DNA of 64,000 bases from an uncultured Alistipes sp. (GCA_944323075.1 CALURC010000007.1:62001-126000); one strand, 5' to 3'; shown: positions 53,421 through 63,113, counted from the stretch's first letter. A program made the numbers and translations. Notes: generated by a model from the letters alone, not told the origin.

Positions 53421-54137
53421 CTATAGACTTTCGTCGTCGGGGATGGGCAGCGGTTCGAACGTTTTCTGCTGATCCAGCCGAAAACGGAGATAGGTGATCG
53501 GCAAACCCTCTTGCAGAAACCGTTGCTCGTAGGTGGTCCGGATCGAGAGGACCTCATCCGCAAAACCGGTACCGTAAATGTCAGCATTTGCCGCTTCGAT
53601 CGCCAGATGATTCAATTCGGCAAGCTGTTTCGTGTAGTCGTGCAGCGGAAGAGAGTCGGTCTTTAGATGGATCTTCCCGCCTTCCCGCAGGAATCGGGCA
53701 TACATCTCCAAAAATTGCGGAGAGGTGAGCCTCTTTTTGATCCGGTTCTTTCGGAGTTGCGGATCGGGGAAGGTGATCCAGATTTCATCCACTTCGTCCG
53801 GAGCGAAAAATGACTCGATAAACTCGATACGGGTCCGCAGAAATGCAACATTTTCCATTTCCTCCTCCGTAGCGGTTTTTGCACCACGCCACAGACGGGC
53901 TCCCTTGATGTCCACACCGATAAAATTCTTTTCGGGAAAACGTTTGGCCAACGCTACGGTGTACTCACCGCGACCACAACCCAATTCGAGAACGATCGGA
54001 TTCGGATTCTTAAAGAATGTATCGTGCCAATGGCCTTTTAGTGCATAATCTTTTCGAAAAACCTCTTCGAATTCGGGTTGAACCACACATCGAAAGGTTG
54101 CATTCTCTGCAAATCGTTTGATTTTATCTTTTCCCAT
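53421..54137 (-). CDS. trmB: tRNA (guanine-46-N7)-methyltransferase TrmB
   Basis: A 238-residue class I AdoMet-dependent methyltransferase making m7G46 in tRNA. AdoMet motif I is IVLELGCGRGEYTVALAKRFP (about 49-69), motif II region FIGVDIKGARLWRGA, and the family signature IWITFPDPQLRKNRIKKRLTSPQFL contains the catalytic Asp and basic tRNA-binding residues. Length is typical. It lies 6 bases downstream of gldH and is last of the ricT-gldH-trmB run. Confidence 0.95.
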   Translation of the reverse strand: MGKDKIKRFAENATFRCVVQPEFEEVFRKDYALKGHWHDTFFKNPNPIVLELGCGRGEYTVALAKRFPEKNFIGVDIKGARLWRGAKTATEEEMENVAFLRTRIEFIESFFAPDEVDEIWITFPDPQLRKNRIKKRLTSPQFLEMYARFLREGGKIHLKTDSLPLHDYTKQLAELNHLAIEAANADIYGTGFADEVLSIRTTYEQRFLQEGLPITYLRFRLDQQKTFEPLPIPDDESL

Positions 54138-54143
54138 AAGTTG

Positions 54144-54626
54144 TTAAAAATCGTTTTTTATTTCATCAGACTGCTCCTGCCGAATGTCGATACCGATTGC
54201 GGCTACTCCTTTGATCTCTTTCTTTGACGATAGAGGTCGAAACACGAAAACATATTGACCGTTACGATCCAATAGTGTTTTCCGGCGGTAGGGTTGTTCG
54301 ATATCTTGGTATAGTCCGTATGCCGATCGTTGTTCCGGAGCGGATATTGAAAGCGTATCGATCCACCGGTACCCGTCGGGCGTCACGGTTGTTATGGAGA
54401 GGTTTAATGGTTCCATGGAGAAGTCTTGCCCATACCGAACGACAACATTCAATGAACGCAACGAGACAGTATCCGTATTGGAAAATTCAACAGACACTTC
54501 TTGGTCTGCAGGCCATCCGAATTCATCGATTTCAGTCGTGTAAATCTGTTGTGGCGCAACACAAGAGGTAAATGTGACGATTCCTGTAAATAGAATCGCG
54601 GCATACAGATATCTGTCTTTATTCAC
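54144..54626 (-). CDS. gldH: Gliding motility lipoprotein GldH
   Basis: A 160-residue lipoprotein (lipobox GIVTFTSC, Cys22). The GldH pattern is IYTTEIDEFGWPADQEVSVEFSNTDTVSLRSLNVVVRYG, then TPDGYRWIDTLSI and the C-terminal RNGQYVFVFRPLSSKKEIKGVAAIGIDI. In Flavobacterium, GldH is needed for gliding and type IX secretion-related functions. In Bacteroidales it is retained without gliding and its role is unclear. Its start overlaps the ricT stop by 8 bases. Confidence 0.9.
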   Translation of the reverse strand: MNKDRYLYAAILFTGIVTFTSCVAPQQIYTTEIDEFGWPADQEVSVEFSNTDTVSLRSLNVVVRYGQDFSMEPLNLSITTVTPDGYRWIDTLSISAPEQRSAYGLYQDIEQPYRRKTLLDRNGQYVFVFRPLSSKKEIKGVAAIGIDIRQEQSDEIKNDF

Positions 54627-56037
54627 TCTTCGGCTCTTGTTTTTTTACCTCTTGACGGGGCTGTCCGCCATTTGGATTGTTGCGTTTTCGTCTTTTGTTA
54701 TTTTTGCGGGGGGCTCCCTCTTTGCGTACTTCGTTACCTCCATTTTTAGCAGGTAGATCGTTCGTCGTATTTTGAGCAACTTTGTTCCCTCCTTTTCCCG
54801 AACGGTCCGGTTCTGACGTATCGTTGTCTGCTTTCCGTTCTTGACCCTCGTTGCGGGCAGAAACCGGTACATTTGTTGCAGATGCCTTTTTCTTTTTTCT
54901 GTTCTTGCGACGGCTTTGTTGCTTGTCGAATCGTGTCAGACTCTCTTCACCAACTACATCGGCAAATGTAGGCTCAGCATTTTGGTCTGTCGCGTCTGTG
55001 TTTAACTGTGCAACCTTGATTCCTTTCTGGTTGGCCCGGATGATTTCGCGAACTCTGTTGACCGACAGCGGAATCATGTTGGCTTGCGATCCCGGATCGG
55101 CAGCAAACCACATGATCCGGTTCAAAATGTCGCTTTTGACCAGATGGAATTCTCCCTCTTCTGTTTGTAGAGGTTGATTGATGTGCGGAAAGTCTTTTCG
55201 TGCGTCGATATAAGTGTCGACTTCGTAGACCAGACAGCATTTTAATTTTCCGCATTGCCCGGCCAGTTTTTGCGGGTTGAGCGATATTTCTTGTTGACGG
55301 GCCGAGTTGGTGGTGACCGATACGAAATTGGCGATCCACGAGGCACAGCACAATTCTCGCCCGCAGGAACCTAAACCTCCGATCCGTCCTGCTTCTTGAC
55401 GTGCTCCGATCTGTTTCATCTCGACGCGGATGCGGAATTGCTCGGCAAAAACTTTGATCAATTCACGGAAATCGACGCGCTCGTCGGCAATGTAGTAAAA
55501 GATGGCTTTGATCTTGTCGCCCTGGTATTCGACATCACCGATTTTCATGTTTAGTTTCATATCGGCCGCAATCTGTCGGGCGCGGATCATCGTTTCATGC
55601 TCGAGGGCGATGGCTTCCTGCCATTTCTCTATGTCGTAAGGTTTGGCTTTGCGGTAAATTTTTTTGAACTCTCCGTTCTGGGGATTGAATCCGATCCGTT
55701 TCATCTGTTTGGCTACCAGATCGCCGGTCATTGAGATGATGCCGATGTCGTGTCCGGGAGCAGCTTCTACGGCAACGATATCTCCTCGTTTCAGAGAGAG
55801 GTTATTGACGTTGCGATAATAGCTTTTTCGTGTATTTTTAAACCGAACTTCGAAAATGTCGTTGGGAATAACTTCCGGCATCTCTTCCAGCCAGTTGTAA
55901 GAGTGTAATTTATAACAGCCTTCGCACGGAGTGACAACTGTCTCGTTGTCGTTGTGACAGAATGAACATCCTCGTCCGACATCGAGTGTGTTTTCTGAAA
56001 TTTGATTTTTATTCTCTCTATTATTTGTATTGTCCAT
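54619..56037 (-). CDS. ricT: RicT-like PSP1 domain protein
   Basis: A 472-residue protein with a short N-terminal Cys motif (GCSFCHNDNETVVTPCEGCYKL, CxxC...CxxC), a PSP1 domain in the middle (EVRFKNTRKSYYRNV; VAVEAAPGHDIGIISMTGDLVAKQM) and the invariant RicT cysteines GGLGSCGRELCCASW and LAGQCGKLKCCLVYE, which bind Fe-S clusters in the Bacillus Y-complex. The last 130 residues are low complexity and strongly basic (SRRKNRKKKKASATN; PRKNNKRRKRNNPNGG), suggesting RNA binding. ATG 56037 is preferred to TTG 56052. A -7 box lies at 56116-56123. Confidence 0.88.
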   Translation of the reverse strand: MDNTNNRENKNQISENTLDVGRGCSFCHNDNETVVTPCEGCYKLHSYNWLEEMPEVIPNDIFEVRFKNTRKSYYRNVNNLSLKRGDIVAVEAAPGHDIGIISMTGDLVAKQMKRIGFNPQNGEFKKIYRKAKPYDIEKWQEAIALEHETMIRARQIAADMKLNMKIGDVEYQGDKIKAIFYYIADERVDFRELIKVFAEQFRIRVEMKQIGARQEAGRIGGLGSCGRELCCASWIANFVSVTTNSARQQEISLNPQKLAGQCGKLKCCLVYEVDTYIDARKDFPHINQPLQTEEGEFHLVKSDILNRIMWFAADPGSQANMIPLSVNRVREIIRANQKGIKVAQLNTDATDQNAEPTFADVVGEESLTRFDKQQSRRKNRKKKKASATNVPVSARNEGQERKADNDTSEPDRSGKGGNKVAQNTTNDLPAKNGGNEVRKEGAPRKNNKRRKRNNPNGGQPRQEVKKQEPKSE

Positions 56038-56115
56038 GAGTTTTATTTTCAATGACTACTCTCCCAAACATATTCGATTTATGCGAAACGGGAAACTTGT
56101 CAATTCGATATGCTA

Positions 56116-56123
56116 CAAAAGTA
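56116..56123 (-). promoter_or_regulatory. -7 box of ricT-gldH-trmB
   Basis: TACTTTTG on the - strand, 78 bases before ATG 56037, fits TAnnTTTG. Confidence 0.4.
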
Positions 56124-56201
56124 ATCAAATTTCCTGATATTTCTATCTGAAGGAGGTGTGTTCCTGGAGGGAGGATCGTCGAAAGATTTGTGTATCCCGT
56201 A

Positions 56202-56239
56202 AAAAATAATCCTCTGCCATCGGCAAAGGATTATTTTTT
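56202..56239 (-). terminator. Terminator of the downstream lipoprotein gene
   Basis: AAAAATAATCCT and AGGATTATTTTT form a 12-bp outer stem, with TGCC/GGCA pairing inside the loop. On the - strand it ends in a run of T, closing the gene that ends at 56312. Confidence 0.7.
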
Positions 56240-56311
56240 ATGATCGATGATTAGACGTTTTGTAAGATAATGAAGTTAAATCGTCTCAATTTGTTGTTTT
56301 TGTTTTGAAAA

Positions 56312-57595
56312 CTAATCGGTTACTGTTAGCGAAACAGTGACGGCGACATCGAAGACTATCAGATTTTGATAGTTGTCGTTGTTGTTATAAGGGAATGTGA
56401 CGATTTTCAGATAGAATACGTTGTCAGGAGATTCTCCCTTCCGCACTTTGAGATTGTTGATTTTTAGTTGAGCATCGAAAGGATCGACGCCATTTCCTCC
56501 GCTTGTCACCAAGGAAAGCATGACGCCGACTTTAGCAATGGATGTCGTATGGGAATTCTTGCTTTGTGTAGTACGGAAAAGTTGGGTGTTAAAGTCGGCG
56601 GTTATGCCTAACTGGTCGAACCACTCCGATAGTTTTTTATACATGATGGAAGATTCTTGCACTTCGCTAGCAGAAAGAGTTATCGGGGCCGTGATATTGG
56701 CCTTGTAGTAGGTAAGATCGATCTGCTTCTCCAACGTATATCCTGATGTATCAACTAATTTGATGTGAACAGGTGTCGAGAGTGACAGGTCTGATGCTTT
56801 TTCGAACTCGTCCCATTTTGGATCAGAAGTTGGAGTGAAGGAGACGAAGCTGGTATCAGTGCTCGGTGTGACGGAGAACATACTCTGACTGGCTTCATCT
56901 ACGGTAAATTCCATTTGAGAGATCAACTCCCGGTTGTACCACCAATATTCGTTTGTCTCGTTTTTATAGCATTGTACGTCTAACAGGACAGGGTAGGGCA
57001 GGATGCTGTCCGAGCTCGCGCCACGATAGGTTTGTCCTTTTGAATATCCGATAACGATTCCTTCGTCGATACGGGGATAGATCTGGGCTTCGATCGCATT
57101 GGAGGAGGTAATCAGACGGTTAACTCCTGTCGCATCCGTATATTGCATGACGAGATGTATGGTCGAACAGTTCATGAAATTTGCATCTCCTTGGGTATGA
57201 ATGGTCATAACCCATTGTCCGTCAAGTGTATCTCCCGATGTGTTTTTATCGGGTTCGAGATCGGTACATTCGTAATAATCCGATGGAGTGACGTACGAGA
57301 TTTTTGTCGGTAAAACTTCACCCGATTCCGGCCTGTAAGGTGTATAGGTTTGGCTTTTGATAAAATCCAGCTCAAGATCCTCTTTCTTTAGATCGATACC
57401 GGATGGATTGACTCTAAAGCGCACTTTGAATGAATCGCCTTTCACGACATGGAACTCTGTGTCTAACAGTACCAATCCTGATGGGGTAGGTGGTTGAGGC
57501 TGAGGAAGATCATCGTTGGAATCCGAAGAGCAAGACACAATGAACATAGTTGCCAAAAAACACAATCCTGTGGTGATTAATAATCTTGTATGCAT
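56312..57595 (-). CDS. Hypothetical lipoprotein, 427 aa
   Basis: SPII signal with lipobox ending at Cys22 (FIVSCSSDSNDD), followed by a proline-rich linker (PQPQPPTPSG) typical of Bacteroidales surface lipoproteins. The body is beta-rich, with several Ig-like stretches (DTEFHVVKGDSFKVRFRVNPSGIDL; SLSTPVHIKLVDTSGYTLEKQIDLTYYKA). It resembles DUF4929-type lipoproteins in size and layout, but I cannot confirm that family. Single gene with a TATTTTTG -7 box at 57623-57630 and a terminator at 56202-56239. Confidence 0.7.
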   Translation of the reverse strand: MHTRLLITTGLCFLATMFIVSCSSDSNDDLPQPQPPTPSGLVLLDTEFHVVKGDSFKVRFRVNPSGIDLKKEDLELDFIKSQTYTPYRPESGEVLPTKISYVTPSDYYECTDLEPDKNTSGDTLDGQWVMTIHTQGDANFMNCSTIHLVMQYTDATGVNRLITSSNAIEAQIYPRIDEGIVIGYSKGQTYRGASSDSILPYPVLLDVQCYKNETNEYWWYNRELISQMEFTVDEASQSMFSVTPSTDTSFVSFTPTSDPKWDEFEKASDLSLSTPVHIKLVDTSGYTLEKQIDLTYYKANITAPITLSASEVQESSIMYKKLSEWFDQLGITADFNTQLFRTTQSKNSHTTSIAKVGVMLSLVTSGGNGVDPFDAQLKINNLKVRKGESPDNVFYLKIVTFPYNNNDNYQNLIVFDVAVTVSLTVTD

Positions 57596-57622
57596 ATGAA
57601 AGTCTTTTGTTTTAAACGGGAC

Positions 57623-57630
57623 AAAAATAG
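57623..57630 (-). promoter_or_regulatory. -7 box of the 427-aa lipoprotein gene
   Basis: TATTTTTG on the - strand, 27 bases before the ATG at 57595. Confidence 0.4.
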
Positions 57631-57729
57631 TTTTTTCTGAAGTTTGTAGAATTATCTTATGTATAAAAGAAACGTTTGTTTTAGAAAAATATTGAATACG
57701 ATATTTTTTTGTAGAGAATGAGACGATAA

Positions 57730-57763
57730 TACAAAACGTCGGTTTTTGAACCGACGTTTTGTA
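57730..57763 (-). terminator. Strong terminator of the glycosidase cluster
   Basis: A perfect 15-bp stem TACAAAACGTCGGTT / AACCGACGTTTTGTA with a TTTG loop, 23 bases after the stop of the putative glycosidase at 57787. It closes the - strand cluster 57787-63024. Confidence 0.8.
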
Positions 57764-57786
57764 TTTGATGAATCAGAAAATAAAAT

Positions 57787-59004
57787 TTATTCCCACATGT
57801 AAATGACAATATCACCCGGATCGACGGTCATTACAGGTGTGTAAGCATTGGCAGGAACGATTGTGCCGTCTTTGAGAATGCGTTTGACTTTGGCGTTGGC
57901 CGAAAAGATCAGCCGCATAGGTGCCTCGTAATCGCGGTTGACAATCGCCAAAAATTGTTTTCCGTCGTTTTCTAACAGCGATATAACAGCTCCCGTTCCT
58001 TCCGTTTCAAGCACACGGACCGGTTCGGGCAATTTATCGAAACGGATTGTACCTCGCGGAATTTTCGGTCCTGTATGGCGGACCCAGAGAACCTTGGCCC
58101 CGACAAAAACGCCCGAAAGCGCTTTGATCTCTTGATTCACCTGCCGAACAAGATCGTAGGCTACCGTTCGTTTGCCGTCCAGTCCGATCGGTCCGAACTG
58201 GTAGTCGAACCCTTCCGAATTGACAGGGGTCCAATAGGTGAAATATTGTAGACCTTGAGCACCGTATGCCAGATCGCTGAACATCTGGAGTCGTAAAGTG
58301 GCCAAAGTAGGATGCGGATATTTCCAGTGCTGAGTCGACATGGCAAAAGCCCAAAAATCTTTACCCGCCTTTTTCGCTTCGTCCGAGAACTCTTCCAGGT
58401 TTTCGTACCACTCCTCTTTCATGCCGTTGTAGGTGATCGGGTAGTGGTCGAACGAAAGGAATTGGACCGGAACTTCAGCTTCGAAACGCGAAACATATTC
58501 TCTGTAACTTTTGACGCCTAATGCATCCAAATGTTCTTTCGGCCCGTTCGGGAAGAGATTCAAATAGCAGAAATGCTCTTTGTCGACAGACTGGATTCTT
58601 TTTGCCCATTCGCTTAATCCGGGGAAGTCGCTTGCGAGCGGTTCATCACGAAGCAGGTATCCTATCGTGGCCGGATGTTTCATGAATCGTTTTACGGTGT
58701 TTTCCGGATCGGATTGCAATTCGGGACAGGCCACGATCAATTTCACTCCGACTTTTTGAGCCGCGTCGAGCGCCTTCTCCATCTGGTCCGCATTGGAGCA
58801 ACCCCGCAGATTGATGGTGAATCCTGCCGCTTTCAGCTCTTCGAACCGTTCAACTGTGGCCTCTTCCTCCGGTATCCCGAACCAAGCTACGATGGGAATC
58901 TCCTTTTGTGGAATTTTTTCTTGGGCCGAGAGGCGATTGGGTGCTAACAAGCAGAGAGCGCAAATGGTTAAAATCGGATAAAAATAGAGCTTCTTAAAAT
59001 TCAT
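57787..59004 (-). CDS. Secreted putative glycosidase, paralogue 1
   Basis: A 405-residue exported protein (signal about 1-27, LAPNRLSAQ). The body looks like a (beta/alpha)8 barrel: IPIVAWFGIPEEEATVERFEELKAAGFT, VGVKLIVACPEL, GYLLRDEP (Glu121, placed like an acid/base at a strand end), VQFLSFDHYPI, WAFAMSTQHW, and YGAQGLQYFTYWTP. The last 90 residues form a beta-sandwich-like domain (VISLLENDGKQFLAIVNRDYEAPMRL). Databases tend to name similar proteins beta-galactosidase- or agarase-like, but no GH family can be fixed by eye. It is the third gene of the cluster with its paralogue and a rhamnosidase. Confidence 0.75.
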   Translation of the reverse strand: MNFKKLYFYPILTICALCLLAPNRLSAQEKIPQKEIPIVAWFGIPEEEATVERFEELKAAGFTINLRGCSNADQMEKALDAAQKVGVKLIVACPELQSDPENTVKRFMKHPATIGYLLRDEPLASDFPGLSEWAKRIQSVDKEHFCYLNLFPNGPKEHLDALGVKSYREYVSRFEAEVPVQFLSFDHYPITYNGMKEEWYENLEEFSDEAKKAGKDFWAFAMSTQHWKYPHPTLATLRLQMFSDLAYGAQGLQYFTYWTPVNSEGFDYQFGPIGLDGKRTVAYDLVRQVNQEIKALSGVFVGAKVLWVRHTGPKIPRGTIRFDKLPEPVRVLETEGTGAVISLLENDGKQFLAIVNRDYEAPMRLIFSANAKVKRILKDGTIVPANAYTPVMTVDPGDIVIYMWE

Positions 59005-59019
59005 GACTCTTTCGGGATG

Positions 59020-60237
59020 TTAATTCAACATATAGATCATTGCGTCGCCCGGATCGACCATCATCGTATCCGAATAGAGCGATGCATCGACGATCGAACC
59101 GTCCTTCAAGATCCGTTTTACTTCCGGAGCCAATTCGATGTGCAGTTGCATGCGGTTCTTGAAGTCGCGGTTGACAATGACCAAAAATTGCTTGTCCTTG
59201 TTTTGCAGCAGAGAAACAACAGCGCCTTCACCCTCGGTCTCCAAGGATTTGACCTGTGCCGGAAGTTCGGTCAGCGCAACGGTTCCTTGGGGAATCGAGT
59301 CGCCCGTGTGGCGAACCGAGAGGACCTCTGCACCCAAGAATACTCCGCTGAGCGCATGGAGTTCCGTATTCAACGTCTTGATCTTGTCGTATACGTCGGT
59401 GCGTTTGCCGTCCAGTCCGATCGGACCGTGATGGAAGTTCCAGTGCGGGTTTTTGCCGGGGGTCCAATAGGTGAAGTATTGCAGACCCTGTGCTCCGTAA
59501 GCCAGGTTGCTGTACATTTGGAGTCGAAGGTGTCCCAGATCCGGAATTGGATAAGGATCGTGAGCTGTGGCCAATGCGAATGCCCAGAAAGGTTTTCCCG
59601 CTTTACGGGCCTCGTCCGAAAAGATTTCGAGATTTTCGTACCAGTCCGGACGGTAGTTGTCTCCCACGATCGGGTAGTGGTCGAACGACAAAAGTTGCAG
59701 AGGCACCTCTTGATCGAAGCGGTGTACATAGTCACGATAGCTTTCGGCTTGCAATGCTTCCAGTGGTGCATATGTTGGCAACAGGTTCAAATAGCAGAAG
59801 TGGTTGTCATCGGTTGCACGGATACGTTTAGCCCAAGCCGCAAGTTCTGGAAATGCAGAGGTGTTCGGTTCATCTCGCAGGAAGTAGCCGGCCAGCGCCG
59901 GATGATTCATAAAACGCGTTACCGTCTTTTCGGGTTCTTCGCTCAATTCGGGGCAAGAGACGATTACCTTGATTCCGGCTTGCTCGGCCAAATCCAATGC
60001 CCGTTCCATGGCATCTGCATCGGGATATCCGGAAAAGTGCATGTTGATTCCGATGTTTTTCATTTCGAGGAATCGTTCGAGGGTCGTACTGTCTGCCGGA
60101 ATGCTGTGCCATGCCAGAATGGGCAGTTCGCCTGTGCTCTCGATCTTCGGAGTCGTAGCCTCTGAGGGTTGAGTCTGTTTTTCGCAACACCCTGCTATAC
60201 AAAATGCAATTGATGCAAGCAATAAAGTCTTTTTCAT
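59020..60237 (-). CDS. Putative glycosidase lipoprotein, paralogue 2
   Basis: A 405-residue close paralogue of the next gene, with the same motifs in the same order (ILAWHSIPADSTTLERFLEM, VIVSCPELSEEPEKTV, GYFLRDEP with Glu123, LQLLSFDHYPI, YGAQGLQYFTYWTPG, GLDGKRTDVYD). It differs in having an SPII signal (IAGC, Cys17), so it should be anchored in a membrane while its paralogue is soluble. The 15-base gaps on both sides support one operon with the rhamnosidase. Same catalytic uncertainty as its paralogue. Confidence 0.75.
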   Translation of the reverse strand: MKKTLLLASIAFCIAGCCEKQTQPSEATTPKIESTGELPILAWHSIPADSTTLERFLEMKNIGINMHFSGYPDADAMERALDLAEQAGIKVIVSCPELSEEPEKTVTRFMNHPALAGYFLRDEPNTSAFPELAAWAKRIRATDDNHFCYLNLLPTYAPLEALQAESYRDYVHRFDQEVPLQLLSFDHYPIVGDNYRPDWYENLEIFSDEARKAGKPFWAFALATAHDPYPIPDLGHLRLQMYSNLAYGAQGLQYFTYWTPGKNPHWNFHHGPIGLDGKRTDVYDKIKTLNTELHALSGVFLGAEVLSVRHTGDSIPQGTVALTELPAQVKSLETEGEGAVVSLLQNKDKQFLVIVNRDFKNRMQLHIELAPEVKRILKDGSIVDASLYSDTMMVDPGDAMIYMLN

Positions 60238-60252
60238 AGTTTTAGGTTTATG

Positions 60253-63024
60253 TTATAAGAAATAGATAGGGTCATCATAGGTAGCGTGATTTAGATGGGA
60301 AGTAAAGGTGTATTTACCAGAGGAGACGATATATTTTTCATACCCGTTTTCGGTCCCTTCGTATGTGGAACAAGCCCCCTGACCGTCGACGATCGTTGCT
60401 TTGCTGTCTTCCATTATGGGTACATAAACGGTTGCGGTAGAGCCAACAGGAACGACCACGGTCATAGAGAAGCATATGTCTTTTTTGTTCCATTCGATCG
60501 AGGCTTTGCCGTATGGGGTCAGTTTTTCATAGCGGGCTTCAGTAATGTCACCTACGGGTTGCGGACGGAAGATGATGTGTTTGTATCCGGGCTGTTCGGG
60601 ATCAGCGTTCATGCCGGCCAGTTTACGGTAAAACCATGTCAGACCGCCTCCGAACATCGGGTGGTTACGGGAATTGTCTCCGTTCCATTGTTCCCATGTC
60701 GTGGTGGCGCCCTGCGCGATCCAGAGTCCGAAACTCGGATAGTCGCGTTTGTTCATCGCCTCGAAAGCAAGATCATTCAACCCATTGTCGGCCAATACCT
60801 CGAAGAAGAATTGGGTGCCGAAAATACCTGTGTCTAAATGTCCGCCGTTGTCGAGAATATCCTGTTTGAGTGCGGCGATTACCCGGTCGCGGTAGGCTTC
60901 GGGAACCCCGATCTTCAGGGCGAAGATATTGCCTCCGTATTTTCCGTAGCTGCCAGTTTCCGGGTTATAGAATTTTTTATGGAATGCGTCTGCCGTTTTC
61001 TCAGCCAATTCGGCATAGGTTTGGGCATCTCCCTCTTCGCCGAGGGCTCGGGCAGCTTGAGCGGTCAGGTCGGCACAACGCCACAGATAGAAGGTATGCA
61101 CCATATCGGTAGGCGGAAATTCGAATGCCGGACACCAGTCGCCCAGGTTTTTCCATTGGTTTTCCGCTTGCATCAACATGATGCCGTCCGGACCGATCCA
61201 GTTTTTCATGAAACGGATCTGCTCTTTCATCGCTTCGAAATTTTCCGATAACATCTGTTTGTCCCCGTAGTGAACGTAGAACTCCCACGGCATGATGTTC
61301 ATTGCGGCTCCCCATGCAACTCCGCCGCCGCAACCCGGTTGCCAAGGGGCTCCGTTGGGTACATATCCGGTTTCGGGATTCTGAGCTCCCCAGATGTCGC
61401 GAATCCATTTGTGGTAGAAGGCTGCTGCATCCAGGTTGTGCATTACGGTTACGCAGGAGACCTGTCCGTCGCCCGTGTAAGCCGAGCGTTCACGGTGCGG
61501 ACAATCGCTGGCTACACCGCCGTGCATGTTGTCGGTCTGGCTGCGCCACCAAATCCGGTTGATCATATTGAAAAGTTCGTTCGAGCAGGAGAAGTGTCCT
61601 GTTGTAGCGACATTCGTATATACGGCTTCGGCTGTAAGTTGGTCCGGATTCAGTTCGCCGGGCCAACCGGTGAGTTCTACTTCACGGAATACATACCATG
61701 TGAAGTGTGTATGGTAGGATTCGTTCCCACTCCCTTTTAATGTGTAACTGTTCGATCCGACCGGTGATTCGCAGATGTATTTGATGTCGATCCGATGTCC
61801 TGTATTACCGTTGATATTGTGCAGGTGCAGCCAACCCGAAATCTCTTGTCCGAAATCGACACGATAGTGGCCGTCCCCCAATTTTTCGATGCGGACCGGT
61901 TTGTGTCGTTCCATAACCCGGTCTGAAGGAGCGTCTTGTGCAACGAGCTTCCCTTCAGGGGCTTTCCGCAATGCTACGGGTTTCCACGACGAGTCGTCGA
62001 ATCCCGGAGTAACCCATCCCGGTTGTTCGATGCGGGCATCGTAATGTTCACCGGCATAAATCATGTCCGATACGATGGCACTTCTGCACGCTTTCCACGA
62101 TGCGTCGCTCGCAACCACCTCTTCCGTTCCATCCGTGTAGGTGATGTGGATTTGTCCGATAAAGCGGGGGGATCCGTAGGCTTGTGTCCAGTGAATCAAT
62201 GAGTTGAAAAAACCATTTCCTAAAATGGCCCCGACAACGTTTTCACCCTGCCGGATCATATCGGTTACGTCGTACCCGAGATACATGACGCGATATTCAC
62301 GGAAGTTATCTTCGACCGAAATGCCTCTTTTTTCCAAGCCCGGGCGTTTCCCGTAGTTGGTCTGGTTCGGTACGAGGACATCTTCGCTCACTTTTTCACC
62401 ATTCAGGTAGAGTTCGAAATAACCGAGTCCGGTCCCGTAAAAGCGGGCCGAAGCGATCGGTTTGTCGACTGAAAATACTTTACGCAACAGCGGAGCGGAA
62501 GGCGGAGTTTGACCTCCTGACTGCTCCAACGATTGATCGTCTTGCCAGGGAGCTCCGATCCATTTGCCTTGCCATTCGGACGGATCGAGAATACCCATGC
62601 CCCAATAAGCCGGAGCGCTCCATTCTGACGCTTTCCCTTTATTGTCCCATACCCGGACACGCCACCAACAGATTTGTCGGGATTGGAGCGGTTGTCCGTC
62701 ATATGCGATAAGGATCGATTGGTCTCCTTTTGTTTTTTTGCTGTCCCATAAGTCTGCTTTTCCTTCCAGAAGGGCCTCTTTCGAAGAGGCTACCTGGATC
62801 TGCCATGCACTTTGTGATACTCCACGGATGTTTTCATCGGCCGTATTGATCCATGATAGGCGCGGCTGTAGGACATCGACGACTTCAGGATTCTTCAGGT
62901 ATTCGCAGGTGAGTTCGGTGGGACGAATCGTCCCCGTTTTTTGAGCAGAGGCTGTGCCGATCCAGATCGACAAAAGCGGACATAGTAATAATAATTGAAA
63001 CGAAGGGAGTCGAAATTTTCTCAT
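60253..63024 (-). CDS. Alpha-L-rhamnosidase (GH78)
   Basis: A 923-residue exported enzyme (signal to about 27, IGTASAQ) releasing terminal alpha-L-rhamnose. Domain order matches GH78: N-terminal fibronectin-like domain (LTCEYLKNPEVVDVLQPRLSW), beta-sandwich carbohydrate-binding domains (SARFYGTGLGYFELYLNGEKVSEDVL), the (alpha/alpha)6 barrel with DCPHRERSAYTGDGQ (general-acid region) and WEQWNGDNSRNHPMFGGGLTWFYRKLAG, and a C-terminal beta-sandwich. It is first in the three-gene cluster. Its promoter (TATATTTG) is flanked by a 10-bp dyad. Confidence 0.93.
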   Translation of the reverse strand: MRKFRLPSFQLLLLCPLLSIWIGTASAQKTGTIRPTELTCEYLKNPEVVDVLQPRLSWINTADENIRGVSQSAWQIQVASSKEALLEGKADLWDSKKTKGDQSILIAYDGQPLQSRQICWWRVRVWDNKGKASEWSAPAYWGMGILDPSEWQGKWIGAPWQDDQSLEQSGGQTPPSAPLLRKVFSVDKPIASARFYGTGLGYFELYLNGEKVSEDVLVPNQTNYGKRPGLEKRGISVEDNFREYRVMYLGYDVTDMIRQGENVVGAILGNGFFNSLIHWTQAYGSPRFIGQIHITYTDGTEEVVASDASWKACRSAIVSDMIYAGEHYDARIEQPGWVTPGFDDSSWKPVALRKAPEGKLVAQDAPSDRVMERHKPVRIEKLGDGHYRVDFGQEISGWLHLHNINGNTGHRIDIKYICESPVGSNSYTLKGSGNESYHTHFTWYVFREVELTGWPGELNPDQLTAEAVYTNVATTGHFSCSNELFNMINRIWWRSQTDNMHGGVASDCPHRERSAYTGDGQVSCVTVMHNLDAAAFYHKWIRDIWGAQNPETGYVPNGAPWQPGCGGGVAWGAAMNIMPWEFYVHYGDKQMLSENFEAMKEQIRFMKNWIGPDGIMLMQAENQWKNLGDWCPAFEFPPTDMVHTFYLWRCADLTAQAARALGEEGDAQTYAELAEKTADAFHKKFYNPETGSYGKYGGNIFALKIGVPEAYRDRVIAALKQDILDNGGHLDTGIFGTQFFFEVLADNGLNDLAFEAMNKRDYPSFGLWIAQGATTTWEQWNGDNSRNHPMFGGGLTWFYRKLAGMNADPEQPGYKHIIFRPQPVGDITEARYEKLTPYGKASIEWNKKDICFSMTVVVPVGSTATVYVPIMEDSKATIVDGQGACSTYEGTENGYEKYIVSSGKYTFTSHLNHATYDDPIYFL

Positions 63025-63113
63025 AATTGAATTTCGTTATTCGATTGTACAAAAATTCTACACGGGAAACTTAATACAGTATGCGCAAAGCCTGTATTGA
63101 TCCCGGTAGTTGA

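Noticed and set aside
59017-60165. 382-aa open frame antisense to the glycosidase lipoprotein
   Set aside because: The - strand protein has a lipobox and a close paralogue next to it; the + frame has neither homologous features nor a ribosome site.
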